In this document: positions 59,376 through 64,000 of the stretch, piece after piece
Layout: each line of letters starts with the position of its first letter
How positions within the stretch are numbered: the stretch's first letter is position 1
Source of the DNA: Tillus elongatus
Lineage: Eukaryota > Arthropoda > Insecta > Coleoptera > Cleridae
Length of the DNA stretch: 64,000 nt
NCBI GenBank assembly: GCA_964006375.1
Contig: OZ023262.1
Coordinates: forward strand, 55,824,366-55,888,365
Direction of reading: 5' to 3'
Notes under the pieces: model-generated
Database searches by the model: none
What the model was told of the DNA's origin: nothing
The model's input: only the letters and a program-made list of their open reading frames with translations
Made by a program: the position numbers and the translations under genes

Positions 59376-60170
59376 GATACACGTGGGCCGTGCATTAGAT
59401 ATTTTTTAACTTGCAGTTGGATCAGAGACTTGAAATTTAGGGTGTTGCGATAATCGAACATGTCTGTTCTACCTAAAATATTTTCAGAGTGTACCAAAAG
59501 TTGGCACCAACTTTCCTATTTTGAATAGAAACCTACATTTTTAAAAGGTTCGATTGGCCTTTTAATTCTGATTTTAGACAACCTAAGTTATATGAACTTA
59601 TCTATTACAGTTTTTGACATATGTCCATTTATATTAAAAAAATACCGCCGTAGTAGTTCACGAACAAATTTTGTATCTCGCAAACGGTTTAAGATCATGA
59701 AAGAAAACTTGTGGAGCAGTTAACTCGAAGTTCAGGCTAACTCCTGATGTCCCGAGGTGGTTTTCAAATGTTGCATTCAAAAATTGACAGATACGCAATT
59801 TTTTCAAATGGCACCTACTATTTTTTTTGGTTACAATTCGAAAGAAAATTGAATTTTATGGTGGGTTGCTTAAGCATTCCCTATACCTAGCTTCAACTTC
59901 TACCAAGCTGTTCAATAAAAATCAAGAAATTCCGAGATATTCCTTGCTTTTTCAAATAGGCCATGGAAACAAAAACAATGAGGAAGTTGCATATAATTTA
60001 CTTTTAATGAAAAACGTATTTAAAGTAAAGCAAAATACTCTGAAAACATATGTCTACAAGTAAACCCCTCCTTAAAGTGAACCACTAATTGGTTATTAAT
60101 TATTGAAATATTGAATATAATTCAAAAAGACAGGGTGGGCGAAAATGCGATCTGATTGGTAAAGAGGTTT

Positions 60171-60189
60171 GTGACGTCACGATCCGGTA
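60171..60189 (+). promoter_or_regulatory. CRE-containing 19-bp motif upstream of the THAP exon
   Basis: GTGACGTCACGATCCGGTA contains the full CRE palindrome TGACGTCA. The identical 19 bases occur in reverse orientation at 60935-60953. Confidence 0.55.
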
Positions 60190-60328
60190 CATCTGCTTGT
60201 TTTCGTTTGTGTTTGCATCGAATTATGAGCAGTTTTATCATAATTTTAAGTAGTTTTGGTGTTTAGTGTATAATATAGGTTCAAAGGTAGTAAGTTGTGC
60301 GTAATCTAGTTTAGTGCGTGACTCTGTG

Positions 60329-60517
60329 ATGGCTTCAGCTGATTCAGAATACCAATACGAGAATGCGAAAGACATAACAGTTCCTGGACATAAATATTAT
60401 AAGTGCTGTATAGTGCCCAAATGTACTTCCACAACAATAACTACCGCCAACAAATTATTCTTTAATGTACCTAAGGATGAGAAAATGAGGAAAAAATTGT
60501 GTATATTTTTCTTGTAG
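60329..60517 (+). CDS. THAP-domain first exon
   Basis: From the ATG at 60329: MASADSEYQYENAKDITVPG, then KYYKCCIVPKCTS, NKLFFNVPKDEKMRKK. The C-x-V/I-P-x-C start and the FxxPKDxxxRKKW-like end are the first half of a THAP zinc finger. The second half (C-x2-H) is missing, so the exon must end here; a GTGTAT donor candidate is at about 60509. The frame stops at 60517 without splicing. It lies between the inverted arms of the 59380-64000 element and about 140 bases after a CRE-containing motif. It may be a gene carried by the element or a decayed cell gene. Confidence 0.6.
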   Translation: MASADSEYQYENAKDITVPGHKYYKCCIVPKCTSTTITTANKLFFNVPKDEKMRKKLCIFFL

Positions 60518-60641
60518 ATTATTTGAATGGAGAACATTTTGAGGTTATGCTTTTATTTACATTATAATTTATAAGAAATTACTACATAAAATCCAACAAA
60601 GATATTTACATGATAAAATAAGGTTTATATCAGACACATAC

Positions 60642-60775
60642 CTCCCAGCTTTCACTCCTTTTAGCTCAGCACCCATGAAATTCGGGTTGTTTTCTAAAAA
60701 CGCAAACATTGCTGGTACATCAATTTATGGTAAATTATCAGATTGTCCTTGGACAAATCCAACTTCTGTAGTCAT
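60642..60775 (-). pseudogene. First exon resembling N-terminus of SWIM/YqaJ-type proteins
   Basis: From the ATG at 60775: MTTEVGFVQGQSDNLP, a TAA, then IDVPAMFAFLENNPNF and MGAELKGVKAG, ending at a good GTATGTG donor (60641-60640). The NPxFxxAExKGxKxxR pattern is one I associate from memory with N-termini of large arthropod proteins carrying SWIM zinc fingers and YqaJ nuclease domains. No later exon is seen. It faces the THAP exon convergently and starts about 180 bases after an inverted copy of the same CRE motif. Confidence 0.4.
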
Positions 60776-60934
60776 ACTATAAGACTGTACGGTTTTTAAA
60801 ATAATTAATACGAGTATATAGATATTAACAATAATATACGTTGATAACAATAACTAAGCGGCACACGTAAGTCGCATAAACACTAATGGTGAGATGAGGA
60901 TCTCTGTGTGAGTAAGCGAGACTCTTTTGGCCGA

Positions 60935-60953
60935 TACCGGATCGTGACGTCAC
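60935..60953 (-). promoter_or_regulatory. Same CRE-containing motif upstream of the minus-strand exon
   Basis: Reverse complement of 60171-60189, in the same orientation relative to its own downstream exon (60775). Confidence 0.55.
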
Positions 60954-61129
60954 GGTAGGCCGTCTTTGTTTACGGCTGCGTTTTGGCGCGGAGACAATTA
61001 TTTTGATTTTCTATATTTTTTTTACAGGAAAACTATTGGTTAAAAATTTAAATTTTATATTGCAATTGATTTTATACATTGTAGGGAACTGAATAAGAGG
61101 AGAATAAAAAAATGTGCAAATTCCTCATT

Positions 61130-61725
61130 GTAACTAATAAGGTGATATTCTGTCAAAGTGTAAACTATTTGTGCTAATTTTTGAATAAAGTTGATTCGAA
61201 AATGTAAAATGATCCAAACGAAGTTGTGTCAGACTTGTTTGTAATTCATGGCATATGTCAAAAAATTATTCAGCGAACTGTCCCTGAGTTAAATTTAAAA
61301 TATACAAAGTTTCCAAGGATGGCACGGGAAAAGTTCTCACGGGTGAGAAATAAATTTAAGAATTTTAGGGACGTGGCTACTCCCATTACGAGAATCAGAC
61401 CACTAACTGACAATGAAACAAACTGATACTCAAATTACCACCCCGGGATACTTTCAAGCACATCCTCAAGCGCAGGCCTCAATACCAACGGCGTCTTTGG
61501 AATTGGAATGTTCATATTCTGCGGCGCAATGCGAACCATTTTACACCGTCATAAGCTACATCCTTTAACATTCATAAGACCTTTGGCAGTCGATCCCAAT
61601 GAAATCAGAGGTTCTACGCAATCTACTGTAAGTAGAATAATAGAATGTTCCAACAATATTGAAGATTTAAGTTACAGTTCTTTCACCATTGTTCCTGTTT
61701 GTTAAAATTTGCCGCATGTACTTAT
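61130..61725 (+). other. Unrecognised short frames
   Basis: Plus-strand frames read FPRMAREKFSRVRNKFKNFR (61226-61426) and LHPLTFIRPLAVDPNEIRGS (61508-61705). They are adjacent and could be exons of the THAP-region gene, but I recognise no domain. Confidence 0.25.
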
Positions 61726-62105
61726 AATACACTAAACTACAAGAGTTTTTTTATACATAGGTTCAGAATGACGTACTGAATACAAAAACACAAAATCCTT
61801 ACAAATTAGGAGGGCGGAAGTGCCGCCATTTTGAGAAAAACTGTTTCGGTGTATATCTCCGTAACCGTGCACTTTAGGCCAAAAATGGTAATGACCTTTA
61901 TTGTAGATAATTGCATTTTTCATCTTTTTTGTAATTTTTTTTTGTATCACTCAGCGTTTACAACTTATACGACTATTAGCATTAATTTATTGACTTTTTT
62001 ACCTATATATTGGTTAATAATTGTTTAAAAAATAAAATGCTTATAATTTAACTTTTTAATCGACAAATTTTCTACAACTCTTACTTAAAACTTTTTTTCT
62101 CAAAT

Positions 62106-62880
<775 letters not shown>

Positions 62881-64000
62881 TGAAAAGTGCAACATGTAAA
62901 GCGTTATAACTTTGAAAATATTGATTTGAGACAAAAAGTTTTAAGTAAAAATTGTAGGATATTTGTCGATTGAAAAGCTAATTTATAAGCATTTTATTTT
63001 TAAACAATTATTAACCAAGATATAGGTAACAAAGTCAATAAATGATTGCTAATAGTCGTATAAGTTGTAAACTGTGAGTGATACAAACAAAATTATGTTA
63101 CAAAAAAGATGAGAAATGCAATTATCTACAATAAGGGTCATTACCATTTTTTGCCTAAGGTGCAGGGTTACGGAGATATAGGCCGAAACGGTTTTTCCCA
63201 AAATGGCGGCACTTCCGCCCTCCTAATTTGTAAGGATTTTGTGTTTTGACATTCAGTACGTCATTCTGAACCTATGTATCAAAAAAAAAACTCCTGTAGT
63301 TTAAAGCATTATGGACAAGAGTAACGGGCTCCTCTATTGCCTGTACTATTACAATTGTTTTTGTTTCCATGGCATATTTGAAAAAGCAAGGAATATCTAG
63401 CAATTTCCTGATTTTTATTGAATAATTCAGTAGAGGTTGAAGTTAGGTATAGGAGAAGCTTAAGTAACTCACCATAAAAATCTTTTTTTTTCGAACTGTG
63501 TCAAAAAAAATATAGTGGGTGCCATTTGAAAAAATTGAGTATTTGACATTTCTTTAATGCGACATTTCAAAATCGCCTGTGCCCATATGGTACAAAATGG
63601 GACCATCTATGTGACATCAGGAGTTAAACTGCACTTCCAGCTAAGTGCTCCACAAATTTGGTTTCCTGATCTTAAGCAGTTTGCGGGATACAAATTTTTT
63701 CGTAAACTACTACTGCGGTATTTTTATTTTATTTACAAAAACGACATATGTCAAAAACTGTAATAGATAAGTTCATATAACTTAGGGTGTCTAACCTCAG
63801 AATTAGAAGGCCAATCGCAGCATGTGAAAAAACTGTAGCTTTATATTTAAAATAGGTAAAATGGTACCAACTTTTGGCACACCTGTATAGCTTGATGACT
63901 GAAAATATTTTATGTAGAACATTCATGATCGATTATGGCCAAATTTCAAGTTTCTAATCTAACTACAAGTTGAAAATGTTTTAATGCACGGACTACGTAA

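Overview
This is eukaryotic, AT-rich, intron-poor intergenic DNA from an insect, made almost entirely of transposable elements nested in one another. The insect call rests on an env-bearing errantivirus, CsRn1-type and other Ty3/Gypsy elements, THAP-domain exons, a DUF4817/mariner-like transposase and a TMBIM4 (Lifeguard-4) coding segment closest to insect forms. The order is not determined; a hemipteran or beetle would fit. I see no complete single-copy host gene, rRNA gene or CRISPR array.

Layout. 743-5744 (-): a decayed CsRn1-like Gypsy element. A piece of host TMBIM4 coding sequence sits exactly between the U5 of its 5' LTR and its tRNA-Trp-type primer binding site. 6110-6873 (-): a THAP-domain pseudogene. 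8500-10110 (+): a 5'-truncated non-LTR retrotransposon. 10100-28000: a field of short non-autonomous repeats with (TA)n cores, a tRNA-derived SINE (11346-11705), palindromic repeats, a mariner-like element with about 270-bp terminal inverted repeats (21880-23784), and a solo LTR carrying a heat-shock-element cluster (24506-25300) inside a large inverted-repeat element. 28690-31803 (+): a second, nearly full-length but broken LINE; an internally deleted relative lies at 39190-39960 (-). 31805-34704 (-): a gag relic split by a (TA)n element. 36740-38395: a long fold-back. 41906-53426 (-): an internally deleted Gypsy element split by a young errantivirus at 44910-52929 (+), whose two LTRs look identical and which has a perfect CGCG target-site duplication. 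59380-64000: nested long inverted repeats enclosing a THAP first exon and, on the opposite strand, a first exon resembling the N-terminus of SWIM/YqaJ-type proteins.

Two themes run through the window. First, at least 22 copies of one terminal signature (hairpin ACGCA-CTTGC-TGCGT) mark a repeat superfamily. Most of the (TA)n microsatellites sit at one fixed internal position in these elements, which suggests Helentron/HINE-like or fold-back non-autonomous transposons. Second, nesting gives relative ages: errantivirus (no LTR differences seen) is younger than the Gypsy element it split (about 2-3% LTR difference) and the CsRn1-like element (about 3%). All statements come from reading the sequence by eye; no database search was run.
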